64,000 nucleotides of DNA from Planctomycetaceae bacterium (GCA_041398785.1 JAWKUA010000013.1:148011-212010); one strand, 5' to 3'. Counted from the stretch's first letter, positions 27,261 to 37,705 are shown. Program-made: numbers and translations. The notes: generated by a model from the letters alone, not told the origin.

Positions 27261-28685
27261 ATGACGACAACCAACCTGTCCCCGCGAGAAGTCATTGCCC
27301 TGTGTCGCCAGAAGGAAGTCCGTGCTCTGGATCTTCGGTTCACGGATCTGCGCGGATATCAGCGGCACTTCACGATTCCCGCCGATCAACTTTCGGAAGA
27401 CAGCTTCGAGAACGGCTTCGGCTTCGATGGTTCGTCAATGCGAGGCTGGCAGGCGATTCACGAAAGCGACATGCTGGTCATCCCGGATTCACAGACGGCG
27501 TTCGTCGATCCGTTCATGACGTCGACGATGGCAATTCTGTGCAACGTGAAGGATCCCGTAACGCATCAGCCGTACGGGCGCGATCCGCGCAACATCGCCC
27601 GCAACGCGGAAAACTTCCTGTTGTCGACGGGGATTGCCGACAAAGCCTGCTTCGGCCCCGAAGCGGAATTCTTCGTGTTTGACGATGTTCGCTTCGACCA
27701 GAACCAGCACGAAGCGTACTACCACGTCGACAGCGTCGAAGGCGAATGGAATCGGGGTCGCGGCGGCGACGGTCCCGGAGGTCATCAGATTCGATATCGG
27801 GAAGGCTATCTTCCGATGCCGCCGGTTGACACGCTGCAGCAGTTGCGCACGGAGATCATGCTGGCGCTGGAAGACAGCGGCATCCGAGTCGAAGGGCAGC
27901 ATCACGAAGTCGCCTCCGGCGGGCAGTGCGAGGTCGATATCCGCTGCGACACGCTGCTGAAGACGGCCGACCGGCTGATCCGGCTGAAGTATCTGGTACG
28001 CAATGTCGCCGCGAAGCACGGCAAGTCGGCGACGTTCATGCCCAAGCCGCTGTTCAGCGACAACGGTTCCGGACTGCACATGCATGTGTCGCTGTGGAAG
28101 GATGACTCGGCGCTGTTTGCCGGGCCGGGCTACGGAGGACTGAGCGACACCGCGATGCACGCCATCGGCGGGATTCTGCGACACGCTCCGGCGCTGCTGG
28201 CCTTCTGCTGTCCCACAACCAACAGCTATAAGCGTCTGCTGCCGGGATTCGAAGCACCCGTCAATCTGTCGTACAGCTATCGCAATCGTTCGGCGGCGAT
28301 TCGAATTCCGGTGAACTCCGGCGACGAATCACGGCGGCGGTTTGAGTTTCGCTGTCCCGATTCTTCGTGCAATCCCTATCTGGCGATGTCAGCGATCCTG
28401 ATGGCAATGATCGACGGAATTCAGAACCGGATGAGCCCCGGCAAGCCGCTCGACAAGGACCTGTACGATCTGGCTCCCGAAGAACAACAGAACGTTCCCC
28501 GCACTCCCGAATCGCTGGAACACGCGCTGCTGGCTCTGCATCAGGACCACGACTTTCTGCTGCACGGCGATGTGTTTACTCCTGACGTGATCGACACCTG
28601 GATTTCGCACAAGCGGTCCGACGAAGTGGAACCGCTCCGGCAGCGGCCGCATCCCTTCGAATTTGCCATGTACTACGACTGTTAG
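27261..28685 (+). CDS. glnA: Type I glutamine synthetase
   Basis: The 474-residue protein makes glutamine from glutamate, ammonia and ATP and is the main nitrogen assimilation enzyme, normally a cytoplasmic dodecamer. Signatures include the N-terminal beta-grasp FENGFGFDGSSMRGW, FGPEAEFFVFD, the metal/ATP region KPLFSDNGSGLHMHVSLW, and NRSAAIRIPV. The Tyr of the adenylylation loop is kept in KDLYDLAPEE, so covalent regulation by GlnE is possible. Length is typical. Start ATG 27261. No PII gene is adjacent. Confidence 0.96.
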   Translation: MTTTNLSPREVIALCRQKEVRALDLRFTDLRGYQRHFTIPADQLSEDSFENGFGFDGSSMRGWQAIHESDMLVIPDSQTAFVDPFMTSTMAILCNVKDPVTHQPYGRDPRNIARNAENFLLSTGIADKACFGPEAEFFVFDDVRFDQNQHEAYYHVDSVEGEWNRGRGGDGPGGHQIRYREGYLPMPPVDTLQQLRTEIMLALEDSGIRVEGQHHEVASGGQCEVDIRCDTLLKTADRLIRLKYLVRNVAAKHGKSATFMPKPLFSDNGSGLHMHVSLWKDDSALFAGPGYGGLSDTAMHAIGGILRHAPALLAFCCPTTNSYKRLLPGFEAPVNLSYSYRNRSAAIRIPVNSGDESRRRFEFRCPDSSCNPYLAMSAILMAMIDGIQNRMSPGKPLDKDLYDLAPEEQQNVPRTPESLEHALLALHQDHDFLLHGDVFTPDVIDTWISHKRSDEVEPLRQRPHPFEFAMYYDC

Positions 28686-28833
28686 CGAGCCTGTCAGTCA
28701 ACGCGACGACGGTTCGGCGCCGCGGACGGCTTGAATTGCTGACGGCCGAAGCGAACAATGCCCGGCACCGGACGTCCGCTGTCCGCAAACACGAAGCGAA
28801 TTACCATTCGTCATTCACCTGGAAAGCATTCCC

Positions 28834-29394
28834 ATGAAATTCCGTTGTCTTGTCTGCAGTGTGCTTCTTCTGAGTTCCGTCACGGCAGCACTCGCCGACG
28901 ATGCGAAGCTGGTTGACGTTGACCTGGAAGGACTGAAGCTTCGGCTGCCGGAATCCTGGGAGAAACAGGAAAGCAGCAGCCGTCTGCGACTGGCCACTTA
29001 CAAAATTCCGGCCGCTGAAGGTGACAGGGAAGCCGGAGAACTGGCGGTGTTCGGTCAGATGGGAGGCAGCGTCGCTGACAACCTGTCGCGGTGGATCAGC
29101 CAGTTTTCCAGCGAAGGCCGCGAATCCACGCTGACGATGGGCGAGGTCGAGGGACGCAGTTATCACATGGCCAATGTCACCGGAACCTATCAGAAGCCGG
29201 ACGGTCCACCGGTTCTGCGAAAGACAGTACCCACACCCGGCTACGCGATGCTGGCCGTTATTATCGAAGTCGAAGGCAAGGGCAATTATTTCCTGAAACT
29301 GACCGGTCCGAAAAAGACGGTCGAAGCCCAGGCCGAAGCACTTCGCAAAGCCTTCGGCGGTGATGCCGACAAGGAAGAACCCTACGAGATTTAG
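28834..29394 (+). CDS. Secreted protein of unknown function
   Basis: The 186-residue product has a clear signal peptide (MKFRCLVCSVLLLSSVTAALA, cut near residue 21). The mature domain of about 160 residues contains GLKLRLPESWEKQESSSRLRLATYKIP, VFGQMGGSVADNLSRWISQF and a C-terminal helix (KTVEAQAEALRKAFGG). The fold looks like small PsbP/Mog1-type periplasmic domains, but this is only a guess from the pattern LPESWE plus the terminal helix. GGAAAG precedes the ATG. It stands alone after glnA; family A/B repeats follow its stop. Confidence 0.8.
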   Translation: MKFRCLVCSVLLLSSVTAALADDAKLVDVDLEGLKLRLPESWEKQESSSRLRLATYKIPAAEGDREAGELAVFGQMGGSVADNLSRWISQFSSEGRESTLTMGEVEGRSYHMANVTGTYQKPDGPPVLRKTVPTPGYAMLAVIIEVEGKGNYFLKLTGPKKTVEAQAEALRKAFGGDADKEEPYEI

Positions 29395-29453
29395 CGCTCC
29401 AAAAGTCAATCGCCGGTGGAGGGTACCGGCCAGGAACCGCGGGAGGCCGTCGG

Positions 29454-29532
29454 AAGGGCGACGCTGCCGCAGAGCCGCTGCCGAATCGGACGACCTTAGG
29501 GACGCGCGGCTCGGCAGAAGCCTCGGCCTTCC
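29454..29532. repeat. REP-like inverted repeat, family A, diverged copy
   Basis: The arms are recognisable (GAAGGGCGACGCTGCCGCAG at the left, CGGCTCGGCAGAAGCCTCGG at the right) but have several mismatches compared with copies 1-3. The same GATGGTTGCGC follows as after copy 1. Confidence 0.6.
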
Positions 29533-29562
29533 GATGGTTGCGCAAAACAACCGACGATGATC

Positions 29563-29627
29563 GCAGCACGTCTCAAGACGCTTTCCGACGGCTGCGCCGC
29601 ACAACTTCTGCGAAGATGTGGTACCCG
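29563..29627 (+). repeat. Dispersed repeat, family B, copy 4
   Basis: ACGCTTTCCGACGGCTGCG and CACAACTTCTGCGAAGATGTGG followed by TACCC are conserved. It again lies just downstream of a family A element. The region 29395-29782 holds these repeats and no gene. Confidence 0.72.
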
Positions 29628-29782
29628 CGGAGGGCGCATGTCCGGGAGAGCGAGGCTTCTGTCGGGAGGTCGGACCGTTTCTCAGCCGTCGAATATTCCA
29701 GCCGCCATACTAAGGACGGCTGCGTCGCCTGGCGGCTGTTTTTCATTCATCGGCGGGCACAGACTGCCGTAACGGCGCTGCC

Positions 29783-30949
29783 TCATTTTGCGGCGACACC
29801 GCTCGGGCGTTCCCGAGTCGCGATTCGGGCGCGGGTCGGCATCCAGCGCAGGCAGGCGTGACCGGCCGTCATGTGGTCCGACGGCTGAGCCATGCAGATT
29901 CCGGCGGCCAGCAGAATCACATGATCTCCATCGTTCAGCGGAAGGCAGCCGTTGGTCGCCAGCACCTCATCGAACCGTGACAGAATGGTGGGCACAGAAG
30001 ACGAAATCGTGTTGCCGTAGCGTTCCAGGTTGTTCAGAAACTCGACCTCCGGGAACTCCCTGGCGGCTGCGGCGATCAAAGCTTTCAACAGTTTTCCGCT
30101 GGGTTGATGCGGCACGGCGACGATGCGCTGACCGGGCAGTCGCTCAATGGACAGCAGCGCTGACCGCAGATTGTCCAGCATCAGTTCGATGCCGTGCAGA
30201 AACACGGGTTCCGGATTCATGCGCATCACGGTTCGGCGGCATTTTTGACCTCGAAAGCTGAACACATCCGTCGTGTCCCTGTGGAACAGCGGCAGTGAAT
30301 TCGCGCGGCGTTCGGGCGGAAGGTGAAAGTCATCGGTCCGAACCTGAGAAACCGGCAGGCATGTTCTGAGTTCGCCACAGTGTTCAGCGACGGCAGCGGT
30401 TGCGCCGGCGGAAACGATTCCGCAAAACAATCGATCGGCGGCATCGTGCCAGGTTTCGGGAACCTCCACGGACACCAGTGCTACAGCGGAATCGGGACTG
30501 GAATTTTCCAGCAGCAGTCCGGCGTCTCGCAGCATTCTCAAGAAACCGGCACAGCCGTGATTGGCCGGCGAAATCAGATTGGCGGGCAGAGCGAACCGTT
30601 TTGTCAGTTCCGCGGCCAGATGTTCGCAGGCCAGCGGATCCGTGTGGGAGTGGCACAGCAGGACGGATGTGAAATCCCTCAGCCGGCGGCCGCTTTGTTC
30701 TTCCAGGCGGGTACAGACCGCCGCCGCCAGATCGGCCGGGGAGACTCCCGGAGCCAGCAGCCGCCGCGTTGCGATTCCCGTTGAGCGCAGAATGTTCTTT
30801 GTGCTCGCAAAACCGTCATTTCCGCCAAGTTGCGACAGCCGCAGCACCTGTTGATTGTTCAGCTCCTCGAACAGTTCGCTCCGGTCAAACACGTCGACAA
30901 TCGTGGACAGGCCGATGTCGGCACGACCGGAAAGGTGCTGCGATTTCAC
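29783..30949 (-). CDS. Beta-ketoacyl-ACP synthase III-like (FabH-like) thiolase-fold enzyme
   Basis: The 388-residue protein has the KAS III catalytic triad: Cys at about residue 133 in ANHGCAGFLRML, His in VPHQPSGKLLKALI, and Asn in NNLERYGNTISSSVP. The phasing and C-terminal GDHVILLAAGICMA fit FabH-type condensing enzymes, which use acyl-CoA and malonyl-ACP. The N-terminus has the family-like STGIATRRLLAPG. Sequence around the triad differs from housekeeping FabH, so it may serve a specialised acyl chain or natural product instead of core fatty-acid synthesis; no ACP or ketoreductase is nearby. The start is GTG 30949. It is divergent from fhcA. Confidence 0.82.
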   Translation of the reverse strand: MKSQHLSGRADIGLSTIVDVFDRSELFEELNNQQVLRLSQLGGNDGFASTKNILRSTGIATRRLLAPGVSPADLAAAVCTRLEEQSGRRLRDFTSVLLCHSHTDPLACEHLAAELTKRFALPANLISPANHGCAGFLRMLRDAGLLLENSSPDSAVALVSVEVPETWHDAADRLFCGIVSAGATAAVAEHCGELRTCLPVSQVRTDDFHLPPERRANSLPLFHRDTTDVFSFRGQKCRRTVMRMNPEPVFLHGIELMLDNLRSALLSIERLPGQRIVAVPHQPSGKLLKALIAAAAREFPEVEFLNNLERYGNTISSSVPTILSRFDEVLATNGCLPLNDGDHVILLAAGICMAQPSDHMTAGHACLRWMPTRARIATRERPSGVAAK

Positions 30950-31481
30950 GAATAACGTCCTGTCTGTTCGAACCAGCCTGCCTTCGTCGTGCAGGCGTTT
31001 CCGATGATTCTGTTTTCAGTTCCACACGCGACGCGGGCATTCTGCAGAACCGCTGCGGGAGTTTAACACGAATTTCGCCTGGCTTTCACGAATACCGCTT
31101 GAGAAATCCGTGCGGCGGGTCGTCCGGGGGGATGATCCCTGGTTCACCGCATTCGCGAAACCGGAAGCATTCGATTCGGGTCTGCGCCATTGACAGGAAC
31201 TTTGTCCGATGACTGCTCGTTCCACAAGTTCGCGAAGAACCTGCGGCACGCGATTCTGACGACTTCAGGCGCGGCGACCGGTTCCGCTGTCGCGACGGAT
31301 TATTCGTCGAGTGGCCTGCAGTCGTTGTCGAAAGGAATGCTCCGCCGTCGCGCCGATCCGGTGAGCATTGCCTGCCGCCACTTCACGGACGATTGCCTGT
31401 TCACCTCACTGCCGGAGGACGCCTGGCCTGATACACTACCACTGCGCAAACATTCATTGCTCGAGGAAAAACCAGGACACC
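30950..31481. other. Intergenic region between divergent genes, no gene recognised
   Basis: About 530 bases between the KAS III-like gene and fhcA. The fhcA frame stays open about 110 bases upstream of its ATG, but with atypical composition. No repeat family or promoter was confidently identified. Confidence 0.5.
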
Positions 31482-33134
31482 ATGCTTCGAATCACCGGCG
31501 GAAGAATCTACGACCCGGCCAATGGAATTGATGGCCAGATCAAAGACCTGTGTGTCGACAACAGCGGTCGCTTCGTCGAATCGATCGACGGCGGACGAAC
31601 GATCGACGCTTCCGGCATGATCATCTTTCCGGGCGGCGTCGATGTGCATACTCACGTGGCCGGCGGAGCCATGAATTTCGCCCGAGCGATGACGCCGGAA
31701 GATCACCGACGCACGCAGGCTTTTATTCGCACCAAAACGCGACGCTCCGGTTTGGGAGGAATGGCACCCACGACGTTCGCCACCGGGTATCTGTACGCAG
31801 GCATGGGCTGGACCACGGTCAACGAAGCCGCCGTGCCAGTGCTGTCCGCGCGGCATACTCACGAAGAACTGAACGACATCCCGATCGTCGACAAGGCGTC
31901 GCTGACGCTGATGGCCAACAACGAAATTGTGCTGAACCTGCTGGAAGACGGTGAATACGAGCGAGCAAAGAACGTCGTCGCGTGGTATCTGACGGCGGCG
32001 AAATCGTACGGCATCAAGGCTGTCAATCCGGGTGGCGTGACGTCATGGAAATGGGGCCGCGACGCAAAGCAACTGACTGACTCGATTGAAGGCTACAGCC
32101 GGCTGACTCCCGGCAACATCATCACGCAGCTTGCGCGGATCTGCCATGACCTGGGTCTGCCGCATCCGATGCACCTGCACTGCAACAACCTGGGGGCTCC
32201 CGGGAATATCTCAACAACGATCGACACGCTGAAACATCTGGAAGGTCATCGAGCTCACGTCGCCCATTCACAGTACCATGCCTACGGCGGCGACGGCTGG
32301 GATACCATGCGTTCCGAAACCGCTCAGCTTGCCGACTACTTCAATCAGCATCCTCACATCACTACGGACGCGGGAGCCGTTCTGTTCGGAGACACGGTCA
32401 CCATCACCGCCGACGGCCCGTGGCAGCACCTGCTGTATAAGCTGACCGGCCGCAAGTGGGGAAATCTGGACGTCGAAAACGAAACCGGCTGCGGAATCGT
32501 GCCGTACACGTATCGACCGAGCAACCTGGTCAACGCCGTCCAGTGGGCCAGCGGGCTGGAACTGCTGCTGCTGATTAAAGACCCGTGGCAGGTCTTCTTG
32601 TCAACCGATCATCCCAACGGCGGCTGCTTCTGGCGCTATCCGGAAATCATTCAGCTGCTGATGTGTGCCGACTTCCGCCGGGAATGCGTCGCAAAACTTC
32701 CGGACCGCATCAAGGGCCGCATCACGCTGCCGGAGATCGATCGCGAATACACGCTGTACGAAATCGCGACCGCCATGTCGGCCGGTCCTGCCAGAGCACT
32801 CGGGCTTGATCGCAAAGGCAGCCTGGGCATCGGCTGCGACGCCGATATCGTGATCTATGAAGAAGAAGCCGACGTCGTGGAGATGTTTGGTCATCCCCGA
32901 TACGTCTTCAAGGGCGGAGAACTGGTGATCGAAGACGGCGACATTCGCGAAACACCACACGGCCGCGAATTCATGGTGCTGCCATCCTTCGACCCGTCAA
33001 CCGCTGACTTCCTCCGTCCACTGTTCGAAGACTGCTACACGATGTCGTTCGACAACTACCCGGTGGAAATGGAACGCATCGACCACGCGGAAGTTCGCGA
33101 CTGTACACCGGCATGCGACAGCCACCGCATGTGA
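31482..33134 (+). CDS. fhcA: Formylmethanofuran dehydrogenase / formyltransferase-hydrolase complex subunit A
   Basis: The protein of about 550 residues is an amidohydrolase-fold enzyme. The metal-binding motif is GVDVHTHVAGGAMNFARAMTPEDH, later metal ligands lie in MHLHCNNLGAPGN and AHVAHSQYHAYGG, and the Asp is in FLSTDHPNGG. These are features of FwdA/FmdA/FhcA. In the tetrahydromethanopterin-linked C1 pathway this subunit hydrolyses formylmethanofuran-type intermediates to formate as part of the Fhc complex. Planctomycetes are known to carry this pathway. Partner genes fhcB, C and D are not in the window. ATG 31482 follows AGGAAAAACCAGGA. Confidence 0.93.
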   Translation: MLRITGGRIYDPANGIDGQIKDLCVDNSGRFVESIDGGRTIDASGMIIFPGGVDVHTHVAGGAMNFARAMTPEDHRRTQAFIRTKTRRSGLGGMAPTTFATGYLYAGMGWTTVNEAAVPVLSARHTHEELNDIPIVDKASLTLMANNEIVLNLLEDGEYERAKNVVAWYLTAAKSYGIKAVNPGGVTSWKWGRDAKQLTDSIEGYSRLTPGNIITQLARICHDLGLPHPMHLHCNNLGAPGNISTTIDTLKHLEGHRAHVAHSQYHAYGGDGWDTMRSETAQLADYFNQHPHITTDAGAVLFGDTVTITADGPWQHLLYKLTGRKWGNLDVENETGCGIVPYTYRPSNLVNAVQWASGLELLLLIKDPWQVFLSTDHPNGGCFWRYPEIIQLLMCADFRRECVAKLPDRIKGRITLPEIDREYTLYEIATAMSAGPARALGLDRKGSLGIGCDADIVIYEEEADVVEMFGHPRYVFKGGELVIEDGDIRETPHGREFMVLPSFDPSTADFLRPLFEDCYTMSFDNYPVEMERIDHAEVRDCTPACDSHRM

Positions 33135-33201
33135 TCGACGTTGCCCCGGCCAAAGTTGACCATCACTGTGTTCCGGTCTGGCACGGCCACAACGCGCTGC
33201 C

Positions 33202-36200
33202 CTACCAGTCGACACCGTATTGACGAAACACCTGCCGCAGCGCATTGATTTCGACAATTCGCACTCCCCGTTCTCGATCGCACCTGACAAATAATCTTGA
33301 GTCGTCTGGGGCGAACTTCATGTCGGCGGCCGGGTTTCCGGGGAGTTGTATTTCACACAGCAGGTTCGGTAAATCCTCGTGCCATGCCGACAGTTTCAGT
33401 TCTCCGGCTGCCGACGCGGATGCCATCAGACTGCCGTCCGAACTCAGTGCGAGCGCGGTCGTGCGGCCTGCGTGAATCTGGAAGCGGCCGATCTCGCGTT
33501 CCTGGCCACGTTCCAGACTGTACAGGATCGTTTCGCCGCTGCGGTTCGTCACCACGCCCCGATCCTCCGAACCTGAGATGGCGACGCAGTCGATATCCTC
33601 GCCCGTCGGCGCAGTTTGATCGACGTTGCTGACTCGGTTGACGAATCGGACCGTGTTGTCCGGCTCAAGCAGTCCCACGTGCCCCCAGCGATTACCGAAC
33701 AGGAGTCTTCCGCCGCCGGCAGCGATCGCCCGGATACTGGTGTGATCGTTGATCGGATCCGTCCATTCGAAAATAGGTGCTGCATCCAGCGATTCCCATC
33801 GCAGCATTCGAACCTCGTCGTCGATCCCCACGACGGAGCCGTCAGGAGTCCTGGTCACAGGTCCGGCGAAATAGTCCGCCTGCGTTCTCGGCCGAACGGG
33901 GACGAGCCCCACTTGTCCAATGAAGATCTTTGGGCCTTTCGTACGTGATTCTACCGTGGCGAGATCGCTGACCTGCGGAGTGATTTCAACGGTCACACCG
34001 TGCCGCTGGACGTTTTCGGTTTCGAGCGGAGAAAAGTCACAGACATACCAGGTGTCGGCTCCGACCTCCGCAGGATAAGGCCTGAATTCCTGTTCGACTT
34101 CTTCCGGACCCGATCGAATTCTGACGATCAGCTTCTCGTTCTGTGGATGCGGGCAGTCCAGGAACTTTGCCGTTACATAGGGTCTCATAAGCGCAAAGTT
34201 CTGATTGAAATCCGCCAGCGGTGCTGCTTCATACGAATGACTGCGTTTGGATTCCGATGTCATAGCCAGCGGAATGAACTCACTCGCCACTCCCGGGATC
34301 GGTGCGAGACCATCGGACGTCAGCGAAAACAGAGTCCCTGGTTCATCAATAGCCACTGACACAGACAGATCCGAATTGACAGCCAATCCCGATGTATCGA
34401 AATGCGGTGCTCTCCACGACCCGTGATCTCCGAGCAACAGCCACTGGAGAATCTGTTTTCCCGTGTTGCAGTCAATCAACCGTACGCGGCCGGTGCGGAC
34501 GGCGTATTCCATGGTGGCCAGTCGGTTGCCCGTGTCACTGATTGCGAACGCAGAGACAGGCAAACCACCAGGGGCCACCACCCTGAATGCGACGTTTCCT
34601 GCGGAAATCGACTGATCCGCCAGGGCTGATGCCGTCCTGAGTTCCAGGAGTCTGGCTTCAGAGTGTCCGGTCGTGAGTGCGAGGCTCGAACGGGCGAGCA
34701 CTGTCACGAGAGGGTTGTCTGCCTGACTGAACGAATAAGTGCATTGCGGGGTTCCGGCCAGGGCGTCCCAAATACCAATTCCGATTCCTCCTTCTCGTAT
34801 GGCCCCCGGAACATCGCTGGCGGAATGAATACCACCTGCAACAATACTTTGCGCGAAATCGAAGCCGTATGGCGGCGTTCCACCGTCGTTGGAAAGCCCA
34901 ATGGAAGGAAGTGGAATTCCGGGAAATCCGGTCGACGCGTCGAAAATCCAATTGTGACTGGCACTCGGTGAGTCTGTGTGCAGTTCCTCGGGATCCTCGA
35001 CCCACGCGGTCAGAATCGATGAGTCGCTGGAATCCCAAAGTCGCATGGTCCGGTTCTTCGATAATCCGTTCGGCAGCAGGTCCCAGAGCTGTTTTCCAAT
35101 TAGGGTTGTGTCGAAGAAATTCAGACCGTAATTGTCTCCGAGAAGCACGCTCCCATCAGGCCGAACAATAAAGTCGTGGAGTCTGGCCGGGTACAGAGTA
35201 TTGACCTGCCGCGTCGTCGGATGCAGTTCGCAGAACCTCAGGTCATCGCCCTCTAGAAAATAGATTCGCTCCCCGTTCATCGAATAGGAAACTTGAGTAA
35301 TGCCCTGCTTACGTTCACCGATTGAAATGTGGCAATTCAGAACTGCCGTGCCGTCATCGGAACGCGTCCATTCCAGCAGTTCGCCGTTTCGGGTGCCTGC
35401 AGCGACTCGATTGCCATCTGGCGACAGGCAGACACTTCGGAAACCGTCTGGACGGTTGGACGATGCCGGAGTCGTATCAAAATCGCACGTGAACCAGGGA
35501 GCAATCGCAATATCCCCGTCTCCCTGACGAACAATCTCCACGACATGGACGCGGCAGATCGGACGGCCCCGGATTTCCGCCATAGCAACAAATCGCCCGT
35601 CCCTCGTGCATGCCAACCCGCCGAGCTGTGAGTCAATGGGCAGTATCTTCCTGAGACGCACGTCGGGAGTAATCAGGGCGGTGGCAATGTGCGAGCGAAT
35701 CTGAACCGGGTCCTTTCCGTCGACATCCAGTTCAGCGGCTGAACGTAACAGGTCCAGAACTTCCCAGGTCCAGCCGGGCGGCTTTTCGCTGCTCTTGCGG
35801 CGAGCCTCATTGTCGAGACTGAAGTATCGCTGAATATCGGCCTGCACAACGGCGGCATCGCGTTCGGCCTGCATCAGAAACAAGAGCGGGATGCCGGCAC
35901 TGACCAGTACGAGCAGGCAAACGGCAAGTACGAAAGCAGCAATCGTTGTCGGATGACGTCTGCCGTACCGAACGCACCGACCAGCGAAACCCAGCCGCCG
36001 TGACAGAATTGGCTCTCCATTCAGATAGCGCTGCAGCTCGGCCCTGAGTTCCGCAGCAGTCGCAAATCGCCTGCCAGGATTCTTGTCCAGGCATTTCAGA
36101 CAGATCGTCTCCAGGTCGATGTCCACGTCCGGATTGACGAGTCGCGGGGAAACCGGGTCCGATTCCAGGACCTGTCGAAACACCTCCACCGGCTTCGCTG

Positions 36201-37194
36201 CCTGAAATGGCGGTCGTCCTGTCAGGCAATGGTAAATGGTGGCTCCCACGGAATAGATGTCAGCCGCCGGTGTCGCCGATTCAGCAATCCCCGATGCCTG
36301 CTCCGGTGGCATATAGGCCGCTGTGCCCAGGACAAGACCCGATTCCGTCAGCGGATCACCGCTTTCCAGGCACTTTGCCAGACCGAAGTCGCTGAGCAGC
36401 GGTCGTCCCGCTCCGTCGATCAACACGTTGCCCGGCTTGATGTCGCGATGAACAATGCCTTCGCTGTGGGCGTAACGAAGAGCGTCGGCCAGTTGCAGAG
36501 CCAATTCGCCCGTTGCTCGCGAACTCATCGGCTCATTCCGCAGGTGTGTACTCAGCGGTTTTCCGTCGACGAGTGACATTGAAAAATAGGGCAGGCCATC
36601 GGCGTTTCCTGCTTCGAAGACGGTGACGATTCCCGGATGATTCAGTCGGCCGATCGCCGCGATCTCCGCTTCGAAGCGCGCCAGAGCCTGCGGATCTGAT
36701 GCCTTCAGCAGTGGCAGCGTTTTGAGTGCCACAAAGCGATCCGGGCTGAGTTGCCGTGCCTTGTAGACAATTCCCATGCCGCCTCCGCCAAGAACCTGGA
36801 TGATCTCGTAGTTTCCAAATCGATCCGGAAGCGCGGGTGACGGCCCCCTGGCCGCCAGCGTGAGACTCGGAAGCACCTGCGCGATCGTCGACGGGAAGGC
36901 GGCGTCATCTGTCGCTCGGGATGCCTTTCGAAATGACGACCGCATCCTGCTGATGCCAGAGAGGTCGATACCAAGACTCTGAACGTATTCCGCCAGCGAG
37001 AGTTCTGTCTGTCCCGCGCGCATGCGGTATTCAAGATCGATGCGGATCAGTTCAGACAGCAGAGCCGATCGAAGTTCGGCGTCGACGAGGTCCAGCCATT
37101 CCGGAACCACCGGAGCCGAACCGTTCTGCCACGCCAGCTCGAATTCGTCGCAGACGGCATCAATCCGCGACCATGAATGCGACTCGCTTGTCAT
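33202..37194 (-). CDS. WD40-type receptor Ser/Thr protein kinase
   Basis: This protein of about 1330 residues has a eukaryote-like kinase domain at about residues 125-390. Landmarks are the Gly-rich loop LGGGGMGIVYKA, VALKTL with the catalytic Lys, HRDIKPGNV, DFGLA and GTAAYMPPEQASG. A membrane segment near residues 425-450 (IAAFVLAVCLLVLVSAGIPLLFLM) leads to a C-terminal region of about 850 residues made of degenerate WD40-like beta-propeller repeats (SVCLSPDGNRVAAGTRNGELLEW, TALALSSDGSLMASASAAGELKLSAW). The N-terminal 120 residues resemble the helical leader common in planctomycete kinases. It likely senses outside the membrane and phosphorylates cytoplasmic targets. ATG 37194 is chosen; GTG 37221 is possible. 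It is divergent from the ECF sigma gene, a recurrent pairing. Confidence 0.9.
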   Translation of the reverse strand: MTSESHSWSRIDAVCDEFELAWQNGSAPVVPEWLDLVDAELRSALLSELIRIDLEYRMRAGQTELSLAEYVQSLGIDLSGISRMRSSFRKASRATDDAAFPSTIAQVLPSLTLAARGPSPALPDRFGNYEIIQVLGGGGMGIVYKARQLSPDRFVALKTLPLLKASDPQALARFEAEIAAIGRLNHPGIVTVFEAGNADGLPYFSMSLVDGKPLSTHLRNEPMSSRATGELALQLADALRYAHSEGIVHRDIKPGNVLIDGAGRPLLSDFGLAKCLESGDPLTESGLVLGTAAYMPPEQASGIAESATPAADIYSVGATIYHCLTGRPPFQAAKPVEVFRQVLESDPVSPRLVNPDVDIDLETICLKCLDKNPGRRFATAAELRAELQRYLNGEPILSRRLGFAGRCVRYGRRHPTTIAAFVLAVCLLVLVSAGIPLLFLMQAERDAAVVQADIQRYFSLDNEARRKSSEKPPGWTWEVLDLLRSAAELDVDGKDPVQIRSHIATALITPDVRLRKILPIDSQLGGLACTRDGRFVAMAEIRGRPICRVHVVEIVRQGDGDIAIAPWFTCDFDTTPASSNRPDGFRSVCLSPDGNRVAAGTRNGELLEWTRSDDGTAVLNCHISIGERKQGITQVSYSMNGERIYFLEGDDLRFCELHPTTRQVNTLYPARLHDFIVRPDGSVLLGDNYGLNFFDTTLIGKQLWDLLPNGLSKNRTMRLWDSSDSSILTAWVEDPEELHTDSPSASHNWIFDASTGFPGIPLPSIGLSNDGGTPPYGFDFAQSIVAGGIHSASDVPGAIREGGIGIGIWDALAGTPQCTYSFSQADNPLVTVLARSSLALTTGHSEARLLELRTASALADQSISAGNVAFRVVAPGGLPVSAFAISDTGNRLATMEYAVRTGRVRLIDCNTGKQILQWLLLGDHGSWRAPHFDTSGLAVNSDLSVSVAIDEPGTLFSLTSDGLAPIPGVASEFIPLAMTSESKRSHSYEAAPLADFNQNFALMRPYVTAKFLDCPHPQNEKLIVRIRSGPEEVEQEFRPYPAEVGADTWYVCDFSPLETENVQRHGVTVEITPQVSDLATVESRTKGPKIFIGQVGLVPVRPRTQADYFAGPVTRTPDGSVVGIDDEVRMLRWESLDAAPIFEWTDPINDHTSIRAIAAGGGRLLFGNRWGHVGLLEPDNTVRFVNRVSNVDQTAPTGEDIDCVAISGSEDRGVVTNRSGETILYSLERGQEREIGRFQIHAGRTTALALSSDGSLMASASAAGELKLSAWHEDLPNLLCEIQLPGNPAADMKFAPDDSRLFVRCDRERGVRIVEINALRQVFRQYGVDW

Positions 37195-37705
37195 CTCAGG
37201 GAATCCCCGTGTGACCCTCACATAAGCTCATTATCGAATCCCGTGTCGGTAACAACATGACGCCGTAGGGTTGTTCCTGCAAGCCGGGCACTTCGATCAT
37301 TTCCGGATTCATTGGGGAATCCAGGGGGATGCTGCAGCTGCCAGTCACGTCGGTATGGCAGACAAATCTGCAACGGGTGGTGACCGCTGCGGGACCGAGT
37401 CGACGGACCGGATCGACAAGGTCAGTCAACTCCGCTCGCGCCACACGTTCGCTTCAGAACATCTTGGCGGTGGACCATCGGCATTTCCAATCCAGCAGTG
37501 TGTTTCCAGCACAACAATCACCCGGATGAGCCTGAATCTCTGAAATCGTTGGCATAAGAGACCAACCCGCTTTACAACTGTTTGTGCCGGTTTTCGTCGT
37601 GCTGCGACCAGGCCTGAGACCGCAGGTGTCGGCAGTGGATTCCGCGGCTGGATGCACGCCTGGAGTTCCCGGTCCGGCGGACACCGACAGTTTCGAGTGA
37701 CAACG
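37195..37705. other. Divergent promoter region of kinase and ECF sigma genes
   Basis: About 510 bases with no convincing gene. Promoters for both genes should lie here; autoregulation by the ECF factor is plausible, but no repeated -35/-10 motif was identified by eye. Confidence 0.5.
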
